A DNA stretch of 64,000 nt from NCBI GenBank assembly GCA_021820965.1, contig JAKACZ010000012.1:1-64000 (forward strand), in the 5' to 3' direction. Of this stretch, positions 55,475 to 64,000 are shown in pieces (position 1 is the stretch's first letter; the number at the start of each line of letters is the position of its first letter). The stretch comes from Bacillota bacterium. GTDB taxonomy: Bacteria; Bacillota; Sulfobacillia; Sulfobacillales; Sulfobacillaceae. The notes below the pieces were generated by a model. It did not search any database. It saw nothing but the letters and a program-made list of their open reading frames with translations, and was not told the origin of the DNA. The position numbers and the translations under genes were made by a program.

Positions 55475-55576
55475 ATGGTTGTCGTACACACTATTCTGAT
55501 TCTCATCACCAGCGTCGTGAGCGGCGCTATTGTTGCAGGTCTGATGGGTCTCTTGGCTTCTGCCATCTTCAAGTAG
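55475..55576 (+). CDS. 33-residue single-helix membrane peptide
   Basis: ATG at 55475 opens a 33-codon frame encoding one continuous hydrophobic helix (VVVHTILILITSVVSGAIVA, then GLMGLLASAIF) with a lone C-terminal Lys. AAAGGAG stands at 55458-55464, ten bases upstream, and a TATAAT lies before that, so expression is plausible. It resembles small stress or type I toxin peptides in its general shape, but lacks the usual charged tail, and I see no antisense RNA gene. Function unknown. Confidence 0.55.
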   Translation: MVVVHTILILITSVVSGAIVAGLMGLLASAIFK

Positions 55577-56206
55577 GGGCACAATTGCTGCGTCGATGGC
55601 CACTACGGGAGGCCACCTGGTCGCGACAGTTTGTCCTGCGAAACATGACCCTGACGAGCTGGCCTCTAGCAGGAGTTTCCGAGTTAGTGAGTGCCAAACG
55701 TCTGAAACCCCAATAGAATCACGGTTTTGGGCATTTCGCACGTATTATACAACTTGGGGGCGTTGTTGGCGGCATCGGTCGACCCGGTGAAGACGTGACG
55801 AGGGCCTCAAACTACCGTCTCATGCGGGATTCGGGGATTTCACCAATAACGGCTGGAACTCAAAGTTGGTCAACTGGTCATCATATGAGGAAACTCCTGC
55901 TAGGGTAAGCGTCCGACCGACACCCGATAGTCCCAGGTAAGATCGCCCGGAGCAGGCTGCGGTATGGCCGCTCCGGGCGGGGGCTGTGCGGAGCGCTTTA
56001 TGGCTCCACCGGGGCGCCCCTCCAGATGGTTTTGCCGGGACTCTCGTTCTGCACAGAACGGACTGCTGCTCCGGGGACGAACGGTCGTCCCTCCCTTTCG
56101 GGAGTGAACGGCCGCAAGGGGATCGCGAAACATTCCGTGGCGTTAGTCTCGAAGCGCCCATGAAAAACAAGTCCCCACCCCGGGCCGAAGGCTCAGAGGG
56201 GATGGT
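55577..56206 (-). other. Gene-free region with tandem GC hairpins, possible TnpB-type RNA relic
   Basis: No credible gene. A perfect 10-bp stem CGCCCGGAGC (55944-55953)/GCTCCGGGCG (55970-55979) is followed by more hairpins (GGACGA-acgg-TCGTCC near 56076, CTCCC-ttt-GGGAG near 56091). Read on the minus strand, the order of hairpins and the GAGAGTCCCGGC segment recall the scaffold at the 3' end of tnpB genes. No tnpB remains. The evidence is structural only. Confidence 0.35.
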
Positions 56207-57169
56207 TCACGAGTACAGGTCGGTGCTCAAGTACTTTAGCCCCGAGTCATTCACCAAAAGAACTATAGTCGAGCCTGTCTCGACGTTCCGCAGCAGTTGG
56301 AGAGCTCCGGCGATGTTGGCTCCGCTGGAGAACCCGGCAAAAATCCCTTCCCGTCGGGCTAAGGCCCGTGCTGCCGCGATGGCGTCGGCATCCGATACCT
56401 GAATATAACCATCGACCAAGTCTTTCTGGAGTAAAGGCAGATCCATGGAATAGCCGCCGCCCTGAATTTTATGATTGGCGTTGGTGACTGGCTTTCCCGC
56501 CAAATATGGGGCCGATGCGGGTTCCACCACATAACAGCGGATGTTTGCATTGCGGTCTTTAAACGCCCGGGCGCAACCGGTAAACGTTCCCCCGCTTCCC
56601 ACAAAATCAACAAATGCGTCGAATTGTCCCTCTGTGTCTTGCCAAATTTCCAGGGCCGTCCCCTCTTGGTGCGCATCGACGTTTTGGGAGCGGCGGAATT
56701 GATCGGCCCGAAAAGCGTTGCGTTCGCGCACAATAGCTTGCGTGACTTGCTCGACGAGCTGCAAATCCTCTCCGGAAACTTGGCCGGGGATGGAGCCCGG
56801 AGCTTGATCGACCAGTACCACCTCGGCGCCCAGCGCCTGCATCATTCTGGCACGCTCGATGGAATTTCCTTTGGACATCACGGCCACGAATGGATATCCC
56901 TTGACGGCCGAAACCATAGCCAGTCCGGTGCCCATGTTGCCGCTGGTCAACTCCACGACGGTTTGCCCTCTAGACAAGGATCCCGAGGCCTCGGCCTGCT
57001 CGATAATCCGCAAGGCCGCACGATCCTTCTTGCTAAAGCCTGGATTAAGATACTCAAGTTTCGCCAGAATCTTTCCCCCGAGTCCCTGGCTGAGGCGCGA
57101 AAGTTCTACCATGGGGGTATGGCCAATCGCCTCATGTATTCCGGCCAGAATTGCCATCTGATCCATCAC
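56207..57169 (-). CDS. PLP-dependent cysteine synthase-family enzyme
   Basis: A fold-type II PLP enzyme of 320 residues. The Schiff-base Lys lies in NPGFSKKDRAAL, the phosphate-side loop is TSGNMGTGLAMV, and the glycine loop is GSGGTFTGCARAF. Ordinary O-acetylserine sulfhydrylases read NPGGSVKDR and TSGNTGIGLA, so this is a divergent member. It could use another nucleophile or acceptor, for example cystathionine beta-synthase-like chemistry. Diverges from the SDR gene with a 295-bp gap. No serine acetyltransferase is near. Confidence 0.8.
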   Translation of the reverse strand: MMDQMAILAGIHEAIGHTPMVELSRLSQGLGGKILAKLEYLNPGFSKKDRAALRIIEQAEASGSLSRGQTVVELTSGNMGTGLAMVSAVKGYPFVAVMSKGNSIERARMMQALGAEVVLVDQAPGSIPGQVSGEDLQLVEQVTQAIVRERNAFRADQFRRSQNVDAHQEGTALEIWQDTEGQFDAFVDFVGSGGTFTGCARAFKDRNANIRCYVVEPASAPYLAGKPVTNANHKIQGGGYSMDLPLLQKDLVDGYIQVSDADAIAAARALARREGIFAGFSSGANIAGALQLLRNVETGSTIVLLVNDSGLKYLSTDLYS

Positions 57170-57464
57170 GTCCTTGATCGAAATTTCCCTGACGAAGTGT
57201 TGTCTGATGAACTCCGATTTCCCCTAGTCGCAAAAGCGCGGCCAGGCCCTCGCCTGTCCGCAAGATTGGGTAGCTCTATGGGACCATAAATCCATTTCAC
57301 CTCTGAGTACCATACTCTTCGGAAAGGCAGAAATCAATCCGAGGCAGTACGATGGAGCATCCGTTTGGCGGTACGACCAAAGTCGTATCCAGCCTACGCC
57401 CCGAGCCCGATTGCTCGTGTGCCGTTTCTCGGTAAGCTAGCCTCAGCAATGAATCGGGGAGGTC

Positions 57465-58184
57465 ATGACAATCGACGCTTGGATTGTAACCGGCGCCACT
57501 CGCGGTCTAGGCCGCGCGCTAGCCAAACAGCTCTTGGACTCGGGTGCGGCCGTCGCATTTTGTGCACGCCACGCAGATACGGTGAAAATCGCCGCAGCCG
57601 ACCTTTCATCCCACGGATCAGTCATCGGCATGGCCGGGTCGGTGGCCGACGCCGCCTTCGTCAGGCGGTTAGTCGAGCGGGCATCCACGTTAGGGAGTCT
57701 TCGCGGTGTCGTGCTAAACGCTGCCGTACTGCCCCACCCACCATTAAGCGCGGTTCACACCCTCGACCCAAGCGACCTTCGACGGGTGCTTGATGTCAAT
57801 CTATTGGGTGCGCTGAATGTGCTTCAGGCTACCCACCCCTATCTCGGCGCCCATCCCAGTCCACGGATACTGGCCGTAACCAGTGATGCATCTTGGGCAG
57901 CATACCCGGGATGGGCTGGATACGGTATTTCCAAGGCGGCTCTGGAACTATTGGTGCTAACCTACGCTAAGGAAAACCCCGCAATCTTGACCTTTGTTGC
58001 GGATCCGGGAGATATGGACACGGCTCTTCACCGGGAGGCGCTTCCCACCGACGCGACCAATCTACGCAACCCGGACGACGTGGCCACAGGGCTGATGAGA
58101 CTACTCACCAGTCCCGTCGCACAGAGCGGTCGCTGGCTGATTGAGCAGGGCACCGAAAACTACGAGCCACGGGAGATGAGTTGA
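57465..58184 (+). CDS. Short-chain dehydrogenase/reductase
   Basis: A 239-residue classical SDR with cofactor motif TGATRGLG, NAAVLPH (NNAG-like), catalytic Ser in VTSDASW and YGISK. The TGATRGLG loop followed by CARH fits NADP(H) preference. The substrate cannot be told. Its stop codon is followed at once by the ATG of the QueA-like gene (TGAATG), a strong sign of coupling. Confidence 0.88.
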   Translation: MTIDAWIVTGATRGLGRALAKQLLDSGAAVAFCARHADTVKIAAADLSSHGSVIGMAGSVADAAFVRRLVERASTLGSLRGVVLNAAVLPHPPLSAVHTLDPSDLRRVLDVNLLGALNVLQATHPYLGAHPSPRILAVTSDASWAAYPGWAGYGISKAALELLVLTYAKENPAILTFVADPGDMDTALHREALPTDATNLRNPDDVATGLMRLLTSPVAQSGRWLIEQGTENYEPREMS

Positions 58185-59222
58185 ATGCCTCTATACTCCA
58201 CCAACCTGGGTATCGCGGTTAATCCTGCGGCGTGCCCGCCGGAAGTTTCGGGCTCCGGCCGCGATGATGTCCGCCTCTTGGCCATCGACCGGTTCACGGG
58301 CCGGCAACAACACCACCACTTTCGCGCCATTGCCGAGATGTTCCGCCCTGGCGACGTTTTGGTGGTCAATAACTCAGCCGCCATTCCGGCGGCGCTCGCG
58401 TGCCAGGTGGATGGCGCCGACCATGTAATTCATTTGGCTGCCAGACTCAATGCGCACCGGGTTATTGTTGAGCTTCGCCAAAAGGGCGGCTTGCCGGATT
58501 GGTCGGCCTTGCGTCCCGGCACCACTATTTCGCTGCTTAACGAGCCAGGCCATGTCATCAGCCGGGGTAGCATCATCCGCCGCTTTCATCCAAGAAGCCG
58601 TTTTTGGGTGCTCGAAACCGACCAAGACTGGTACGCATGCGCCAACCTGCTGGGCCGTCCCATCCGCTATCACTACGTCGATCGGCCGTACTCCATGGAG
58701 GCATACAAGACCATCTTCGGTCGTATTCCCGGCTCATCGGAAATGCCTTCCGCATCCCGACCCTTTACCCAGTCCATCGTGGAGACTCTTCAACGACGCG
58801 GAGTTATTTTGACTGAGCTGACACTGCATACCACCGTCTCCAGTCATGAGATCGAAGACGGGGACGTTGACCCGCCGTTAGTGCCGGAATGGTTTAACAT
58901 CCCCGCCGCTGCCCAAAGGACGGTGCTGAAAGCCAATCATGAGGGCCGTGCCGTCATTGCGCTGGGCACCACAGTGGTGCGGGCACTAGAAACCTGGGCT
59001 TGGATGGGCAAGACCCATGGATGGACGACCCACCTGGTCACGCCTGATCGTCCCCCCAATCTAGTATCCGGTCTGGTGACGGGACTTCACGACAACTTTA
59101 CAAGCCATCTGTGGCTCCTGTATGCGTTTTTGTCCCCAGAGCATCTGAAGACGAGCTACGACGATGCCAGAAGGCAGGGATACCATTGGCACGAGTTTGG
59201 CGACTTGTCGCTGATCCGCTGA
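58185..59222 (+). CDS. QueA-like S-adenosylmethionine:tRNA ribosyltransferase-isomerase paralogue
   Basis: QueA transfers the ribosyl part of SAM to preQ1-tRNA to make epoxyqueuosine. This 345-residue protein keeps the fold: GDVLVVNNSAAIPA (family NDTRVIPAR), HYVDRPYSMEAYKTIFGRIPGSSEMPSASRPF (family YQTVYA…GSVAAPTAGLHF), ELTLHTTV and ALGTTVVRALE. The conserved tRNA/substrate residues are changed, and the C-terminus is HEFGDLSLI rather than YGDAMLI. This is probably a divergent paralogue with a different substrate. No tgt or queuosine gene is near; it pairs with the SDR gene. Confidence 0.8.
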   Translation: MPLYSTNLGIAVNPAACPPEVSGSGRDDVRLLAIDRFTGRQQHHHFRAIAEMFRPGDVLVVNNSAAIPAALACQVDGADHVIHLAARLNAHRVIVELRQKGGLPDWSALRPGTTISLLNEPGHVISRGSIIRRFHPRSRFWVLETDQDWYACANLLGRPIRYHYVDRPYSMEAYKTIFGRIPGSSEMPSASRPFTQSIVETLQRRGVILTELTLHTTVSSHEIEDGDVDPPLVPEWFNIPAAAQRTVLKANHEGRAVIALGTTVVRALETWAWMGKTHGWTTHLVTPDRPPNLVSGLVTGLHDNFTSHLWLLYAFLSPEHLKTSYDDARRQGYHWHEFGDLSLIR

Positions 59223-59306
59223 GGGAATGTTTGACCGCGCATGGCAAATACGGTTTGATTACACTAATCGGGCCGATGCGGCCACATGACCGTCGTTGGA
59301 GGTAAT

Positions 59307-60866
59307 ATGAGCGCGCGCAGCTCTCACCCACTTCTTTCCGAACCGGAAGAAGCGGCGTTAATCAAGGATATCGCCGAATCCCTTAATGAGGCGACTGATA
59401 TTTCCGAGGCGATGTCGGCCATTTTGCCGCGACTCAGTCATGTTCTGGGATTAAAGACGGCGTGGGCATTTCGCTTCGATCCCAACCGGGCAACATTTGT
59501 CGAGGTGGGGGCAAGCGGCCTCCCGCCCGCGTTGGCCGCAAACAACGCGGAGGCGCTCAAGTCAAGTTGGTGCGAGTGCCAAGACCGCTTGGTGACCGGC
59601 CACTTGGACACCGCCGTCAATATTGTCCGCTGCAGCCGCCTAAGGGATGCCCAAGGGGATAAAGAAGGGCTAAAGTTTCATGCCTCGATACCCATGAAAA
59701 TGAACGGCCGGGCGCTCGGGATCTTAAATGTCGCCGCCGGCGGCGCGCGGGTGTTTACGCGACCGGCACTCGACCTGCTACGTGCCATCGGCTTTCACGT
59801 CGCCGTCACCCTGGACCGGGCGGCACTTCTTGCCGATATGCGCCGCCGCAACCAGCAACTGGAATCGCTGGCCTCGATTGCCCGTGAGCTAACCGGCATT
59901 ACCGAGCGGACGCCGTTGTTCGTCAAGGCGGTACAGCTTTTGGCCGAGCGTCTAGGTTATGAAGCGGTCGCGATCTTGAAAGGCGACGGGATCGTCAGTA
60001 TGGTCGCAATGGAGGGTCGGCGGGAGCAGGAATACTCATATCAGGATCACGAGGCGGCCCTTTTGCCGGAAAACCAACGGCACATCCTCTCAGACGCGTG
60101 CTCAGGAATGTCTGTGCCCATCCCGCGCTTTCCTTTTGTCATTCGCGTCGAGGCGCGCACCATGGGCGCCTTTGGACCTATCGACGAAGACATTCTCACC
60201 GCCTTCGCCTGGTATTTGACGGCATTGCTCGAGCATCTGGCACTATATCAGCATGCCTTAGACGCGGCGCGCTGGGCCGAACGGCGCCAACTCGCGGCCG
60301 ATCTTCATGATTCGGTCAGCCAACACTTGTTCTCCGCGCAGCTTCTCGCGCGAAGCCTGCGGCAGCATCAGCCGACCAAGCAGGTCGAAGTGGCGGAACG
60401 GTTGGAGGCGGTTCTGCGGGAGAGCCAACAAGAGATGCGTCGGCTAATCCAGGCTCTTCGCCCCGAGGGGACCCCCTTGGCGCTGGAGCTCCGGCACCGG
60501 TTAATGCGCCTTAAGCCCGTGCTCGGAGAGCAGTTGAGCTGGGACATTGAGGATGTCACGGATGAACTGCCCGGTGAGGTGAACAACGCGGTGTTGCGCA
60601 TCGTCGACGAAGCGTTGCAAAATGCCCTCAAACACGCACTCGGTGCACCGGTGCACGTGTTGCTGCGACAATCACGCCGTGCCTTAGTCCTACAAATTAG
60701 CGACCGCGGTCCGGGATTTATTCCGAAATCTACTCGCCGCGGCTATGGGCTCAGCACCATGCGAGAGCGGGCACAGGCCTTGGGGCTCGGGTTCCGCTTG
60801 ACCAGCCAGCCGGGTCACGGCACTCGGATTAGCGTGACCGTGCCAAAAGAGGTGCGCCATCCATGA
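59307..60866 (+). CDS. Cytosolic GAF-domain sensor histidine kinase (HisKA_3 type)
   Basis: 519 residues with no transmembrane helix. One GAF-like domain lies at about 30-170 (ALGILNVAAGG…LLRAIGFHVAVTLDRAALL) and a second degenerate one at about 190-310. Then come the H-box ERRQLAADLHDSVSQHL with the phospho-accepting His, the N-box DEALQNALKHA, DRGPGF and GYGLSTMRERAQALG. The class resembles NarX/LiaS/DegS. ATG 59307 has GGAGG four bases away; ATG 59286 is an alternative. The stop overlaps the regulator start (ATGA). Confidence 0.9.
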   Translation: MSARSSHPLLSEPEEAALIKDIAESLNEATDISEAMSAILPRLSHVLGLKTAWAFRFDPNRATFVEVGASGLPPALAANNAEALKSSWCECQDRLVTGHLDTAVNIVRCSRLRDAQGDKEGLKFHASIPMKMNGRALGILNVAAGGARVFTRPALDLLRAIGFHVAVTLDRAALLADMRRRNQQLESLASIARELTGITERTPLFVKAVQLLAERLGYEAVAILKGDGIVSMVAMEGRREQEYSYQDHEAALLPENQRHILSDACSGMSVPIPRFPFVIRVEARTMGAFGPIDEDILTAFAWYLTALLEHLALYQHALDAARWAERRQLAADLHDSVSQHLFSAQLLARSLRQHQPTKQVEVAERLEAVLRESQQEMRRLIQALRPEGTPLALELRHRLMRLKPVLGEQLSWDIEDVTDELPGEVNNAVLRIVDEALQNALKHALGAPVHVLLRQSRRALVLQISDRGPGFIPKSTRRGYGLSTMRERAQALGLGFRLTSQPGHGTRISVTVPKEVRHP

Positions 60867-61501
60867 TTGATACCATTCGTGTCGGCCTGATTGACGACCA
60901 TCCGGTGGTGCGTGAAGGTCTGCGCGTGTTCCTGGAGTCCTCGCCGCACGTCGTCATCACGGTCGACTGCGGTAGCGGCGACGAAGCATTGGAACAGATG
61001 AAAACAAATCCCTGCGATGTGATTGTGCTTGACTTGGTTCTGCGACAAGGCCTCGACGGTGTGGCCACCTTCGACCGGATTACACGCCAATGGCCCGAAA
61101 CTAAAGTTCTCATTTTAACCTCGTACCGCGATGCGGAGAGACTGCGCTACCTACACGACCACGGAGCGGCCGGATATCTTGACAAAACGGTCGAGCCGGA
61201 CGATCTATTGGAAGCCATCCGTTTAGTAGCTAAAGGCCGGTTTGTATGGGACACGCGGCCTCAAGACCGTGCTTCGGCTCTTCCTGTCGAACCGCTGACG
61301 AGCCGCGAGTCCGGGGTTCTCGATCTGGTCGCCGAGGGGCTATCGAATAAGGAAATCGCGCAGCGCCTACATATTAGCGAAAAGACGGTAAAGGTGCATA
61401 TCAGTCATATTTTAGCTAAACTCAACGTCTACGACAGAACCCAGGCAGTGATTGTCGCCCATCAGATCGGATTAATTCGGCTTCCCTCTCGCGACATGTG
61501 A
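60863..61501 (+). CDS. NarL/LuxR-family response regulator
   Basis: Partner of the preceding kinase. The 212-residue protein has a receiver domain ([10 protein letters not shown]; phospho-acceptor Asp in VIVLDLVL; Thr in LILTSYRD; Lys in YLDKTVEP) and a LuxR-type helix-turn-helix ([25 protein letters not shown]…[12 protein letters not shown]). Its targets are unknown. The last 40 nt overlap the end of hisIE on the opposite strand. Confidence 0.93.
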   Translation: MIDTIRVGLIDDHPVVREGLRVFLESSPHVVITVDCGSGDEALEQMKTNPCDVIVLDLVLRQGLDGVATFDRITRQWPETKVLILTSYRDAERLRYLHDHGAAGYLDKTVEPDDLLEAIRLVAKGRFVWDTRPQDRASALPVEPLTSRESGVLDLVAEGLSNKEIAQRLHISEKTVKVHISHILAKLNVYDRTQAVIVAHQIGLIRLPSRDM

Positions 61502-62088
61502 CGGCGCTTCAGCTCCGTCGCAATGTCGGCCAGTGGAACGTCAAGCCGCTCCATCAATACGGCAAGATGGTACAACAGATCGCTGATTTCCCCCACCAGT
61601 TCCGGCTTGCTCTCGCCGGTTTGAGCGTGGGCTAGCGCCGCAATCACGACTTCCACGGACTCTTCGCCCACTTTTTGAACAAGACGGGCCGGATCGCCTT
61701 GGACCAACTTTTGCGTGTAAGACGCCGGATCCGGAGCTTGGCTCAGGCGATCGTGCACCGTTTCCACCAGCCACACCAACGGGTCAGGCACCAATGCCTC
61801 GCCGTTGCCAAAGCAACTGGTGGTATTTCGGTGACAGACAGGGTTCTCCACATCCGCTACATATAAGAAAGCGTCCCGATCGCAATCCTCCAAAATCTCT
61901 TGCACCGGCAGCACATGCCCCGACGTCTCACCTTTTTGCCACAGCCGCTGCCTCGAACGGCTGTAAAAGTGAGCCAGACCAGTACTGCGGGTGAGGTCAA
62001 GCGCCTCAGCATTGGCATAACCTAGCATGAGCACTTGCCGGGTTCGGCGGTCCTGAACAACCACCGGAAAGAGCTCCGTATCAAACAC
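61462..62088 (-). CDS. hisIE: Bifunctional phosphoribosyl-AMP cyclohydrolase / phosphoribosyl-ATP pyrophosphatase
   Basis: Steps 2 and 3 of histidine synthesis in one protein. The N-terminal HisI domain (about 1-110) has [33 protein letters not shown] and CHRNTTSCF. The C-terminal HisE domain has [12 protein letters not shown] and [13 protein letters not shown]. 208 residues. It overlaps hisF by 8 nt and is the last gene of the his operon here. Confidence 0.96.
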   Translation of the reverse strand: MFDTELFPVVVQDRRTRQVLMLGYANAEALDLTRSTGLAHFYSRSRQRLWQKGETSGHVLPVQEILEDCDRDAFLYVADVENPVCHRNTTSCFGNGEALVPDPLVWLVETVHDRLSQAPDPASYTQKLVQGDPARLVQKVGEESVEVVIAALAHAQTGESKPELVGEISDLLYHLAVLMERLDVPLADIATELKRRHMSREGSRINPI

Positions 62089-62833
62089 GGACAGGAAACC
62101 CCCTTTGAGCCAGTTCGCGTTTTAATTGAGCGACCGTGGTCTGCCCGCGATGCAACATGGACGCCAACAGCAGCGCGGTGTGGCCCCGACCCAACATCTG
62201 CGCCAGATGGTCGACCGCCCCCGCACCGCCGGAGATAATGATGGGACGGCGCGTACGTGCCCGTGCGAACTCCACCATCGACAGGTCATAGCCGCGCTGT
62301 GCTCCATCTTCATCAATGCTGGTCAACAGAAATTCGCCGGCGCCCCGATCTTCGGCCTGCACCAGCCACTCTCCCAGTTCAAGCCCGGTATCGCGCCGAG
62401 CACCATGGGAAAAGACGCCGAACCGCCCGTTGACGCGTTTGGCATCGACCGCGACGACTACACACTGTGATCCCCAGCGGCGCGCTACCTCCTCGATAAG
62501 GGGGGGATTAGCGATGGCGGCGGAATTGATGGACACTTTGTCGGCACCGTGTTCTAACAGCCGCCCGACATCATCCACCGACCGTACCCCGCCGCCTACG
62601 GTCAGCGGAATATTGAGATCGCGGCGCAGTCGGTGGATTTGGCCGAGGGAGAGATCGCGATCTTCAACAGTGGCGGCAATGTCGAGCCACACTAGCTCGT
62701 CGGCGCCGTCTTGGGCATACCGTAGGGCCAGCTCGATCGGATCGCCACTGTCAACCATATTCTCAAACCCCACCCCCTTGACGGTACGCCCATGTAGCAC
62801 GTCAAGGCAGGGAATAATGCGAGCTTGCAGCAT
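62081..62833 (-). CDS. hisF: Imidazole glycerol phosphate synthase, cyclase subunit
   Basis: Forms IGP and AICAR together with HisH. It is a TIM barrel of 250 residues. The catalytic Asp pair is seen in [14 protein letters not shown] and [11 protein letters not shown], with phosphate-binding loops [11 protein letters not shown] and [15 protein letters not shown]. It overlaps hisA by one base. Confidence 0.96.
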   Translation of the reverse strand: MLQARIIPCLDVLHGRTVKGVGFENMVDSGDPIELALRYAQDGADELVWLDIAATVEDRDLSLGQIHRLRRDLNIPLTVGGGVRSVDDVGRLLEHGADKVSINSAAIANPPLIEEVARRWGSQCVVVAVDAKRVNGRFGVFSHGARRDTGLELGEWLVQAEDRGAGEFLLTSIDEDGAQRGYDLSMVEFARARTRRPIIISGGAGAVDHLAQMLGRGHTALLLASMLHRGQTTVAQLKRELAQRGFPVRV

Positions 62834-63534
62834 TAGGTCAGCTCCTCCACCGGAATGCGGCCCTCTATCCAGGCCTTGCCCACCACCGCAAATTGTAATC
62901 CGAGTGCCTCCAGGCGGCGCAAATCCTCAACGCTCGCGATACCGCCGCCGGCTCCGATGTCCCCCGGAAGGCGGGCCCAACCATGCCAAAACGGCTCACC
63001 TACCCCACGGAGAGTGCCGTCGCGGTCGACGTCCGTGACTTGGGCCCGCTGCCACCCCTCCTCCCTCAAGTTCAGCCAGAAGCGTTCCGCCGGCGGCCCG
63101 GACTTGCGCCAGCCGGAAAGGCGGAGATGCCCGCGCTTCACGTCCAAACCTGCCACCACATACCGTCCGAATCCTGCCAGAACTTGCTGCCTAAACTCCG
63201 TGTCCTCAACCAACCGGCTGCCCAGAACGATCCGTTCCGCCCCCGCATCCACCACCCTGCCAATGTCTTCGAGCGAACGTAGGCCGCCGCCGGTTTGAAT
63301 GCGCGTGCCACGCGCGGCAAAACGTTCAACCAAAGAAAAAAGACTGAAACGGCCTGTCAGCGCTCCCGAAAGGTCCACCAGATGCAAACGAGGCGGCATC
63401 CCGTCAAATCGGCGCTCAATAAATTCAAACGGATTGTCCGCGTACCGGGTCGCCTGGGAAAAGTCGCCTTTGATTAGACGTACCACGCTTCCCTGGTCCA
63501 CGTCCAATGCCGGCCAAACTTCCACCGCCTTCAC
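62833..63534 (-). CDS. hisA: ProFAR isomerase HisA
   Basis: Isomerises ProFAR in histidine synthesis. A TIM barrel of 233 residues with WPALDVDQGSVVRL, QTGGGLRSLEDIGRV, VAGLDVKRG and DVDRDGTLRG. The acceptor loop reads GAGGGIASVEDLRRL. Five bases separate it from hisH. Confidence 0.95.
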   Translation of the reverse strand: MKAVEVWPALDVDQGSVVRLIKGDFSQATRYADNPFEFIERRFDGMPPRLHLVDLSGALTGRFSLFSLVERFAARGTRIQTGGGLRSLEDIGRVVDAGAERIVLGSRLVEDTEFRQQVLAGFGRYVVAGLDVKRGHLRLSGWRKSGPPAERFWLNLREEGWQRAQVTDVDRDGTLRGVGEPFWHGWARLPGDIGAGGGIASVEDLRRLEALGLQFAVVGKAWIEGRIPVEELT

Positions 63535-63539
63535 TCCTT

Positions 63540-64000
63540 TCAGGTCATCTGCCGCAGGATGTCGTCCATCAAATTTTCTCCCGCCTCGCCGGAAAGCTCC
63601 GGATGAAATTGCACACCCACCAATGGACCATTTGTCACAACGGTGGGGAACGCGGCTTTTTCGTAGCGCGTCTCGGCCGCCACTAACCGCTCATCGCTGG
63701 GACGTACGCAGTAGCTGTGAACAAAGTAAAAGGACTGTCCATGGTATGGCGTAAGCCAGCCGGGCGCGTGCTCGGAAAGCTCAATCTGGTTCCACCCGAT
63801 GTGCGGCAGGATCTGGGCATTGAGGCGCGGTATCGATCCGGCAATCCATCCCAGCCCGCTTCCGCCTTCGTCCCCGAGGCCAAACCACAATTGCATGCCG
63901 AGGCAAATACCCAGAATCGGCTGCCAAGACTGGTACAGCGTTCTGAGCGGCTTTGTCAGCGCGTGCTCGCTGAGATACCGGCCGATCCCGCTCAAGGATC
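63540..64000 (-). CDS. hisH: Imidazole glycerol phosphate synthase, glutaminase subunit (5' part outside window)
   Basis: Class I glutamine amidotransferase that feeds ammonia to HisF. The catalytic Cys is in LGICLGMQLWFG, and His and Glu are near the C-terminus (VGVQFHPELSGEAG). The N-terminal 45-50 residues of the family lie beyond the right edge, so the protein is incomplete only because of the window. A TTG at 63995 is in frame but is not the true start. Confidence 0.93.
   Translation of the reverse strand, partial: SLSGIGRYLSEHALTKPLRTLYQSWQPILGICLGMQLWFGLGDEGGSGLGWIAGSIPRLNAQILPHIGWNQIELSEHAPGWLTPYHGQSFYFVHSYCVRPSDERLVAAETRYEKAAFPTVVTNGPLVGVQFHPELSGEAGENLMDDILRQMT

Overview
The window looks like a chromosomal segment of a GC-rich, spore-forming Firmicute. 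Its left third keeps the Bacillus-type gene order remA-rpoZ-coaBC-priA-fmt-rsmB-rlmN-prpC-prkC-rsgA-rpe-spoVM-rpmB-yloU-fakA-recG. It includes a SpoVM-like peptide, RemA and a PASTA kinase. An acid-type G1 (eqolisin) peptidase and the transporter content suggest an acidophile, possibly Sulfobacillus-like; that placement is inference. No rRNA, tRNA or CRISPR array was recognised.

Layout. 1-1220: wreckage of insertion sequences (an IS1182-like 3' end, a solo TnpB-type RNA/right end) and one fragmentary ORF. 1221-17925: a dense housekeeping block, almost all on the minus strand, with short overlaps and good Shine-Dalgarno (SD) sites. Here gmk and def are absent from the places they hold in Bacillus. 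18105-19370: an IS607-type element with an intact serine recombinase but a tnpB cut down to its C-terminus. 19389-29812: an ABC-2 exporter operon with a LolA-like protein, DedA, dapF, a Ca2+-type P-ATPase, a C39-like peptidase and asnB.

29813-41550 is an accessory and decay zone. It holds an HXXEE membrane protein, a nucleotidyltransferase pair resembling a toxin-antitoxin module, a Fur-box-linked FTR1 iron permease, and proBA behind a promoter with an ARG-box-like palindrome. It also holds broken remains of an IS21 istA, a second transposase, an MFS transporter, an Rpn-type nuclease and an IS1182 transposase.

41555-64000 is mainly metabolic: glutamate synthase (gltB), a coupled MBL hydrolase/HAD pair, a lactonase plus hydroxyacid-oxoacid transhydrogenase module with its own terminator, a TPR/degenerate HD-GYP protein, the G1 peptidase, L-2-hydroxyglutarate oxidase, a 33-residue membrane peptide, a cysteine-synthase-like enzyme, an SDR/QueA-like pair, a GAF-histidine kinase with a LuxR-type regulator, and the end of a his operon (hisH-hisA-hisF-hisIE) that runs off the right edge.

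Several products meet at glutamate and 2-oxoglutarate: GltB makes glutamate, ProBA consumes it, AsnB uses glutamine, HOT would reduce 2-oxoglutarate to 2-hydroxyglutarate, and LhgO would oxidise L-2-hydroxyglutarate back. The most interesting points are the lactonase-HOT module, the SpoVM peptide, the nucleotidyltransferase pair, the ARG-box-like site before proBA, the apparent non-standard start codons of prpC and yloU, and orphan TnpB-type guide-RNA ends left without tnpB.
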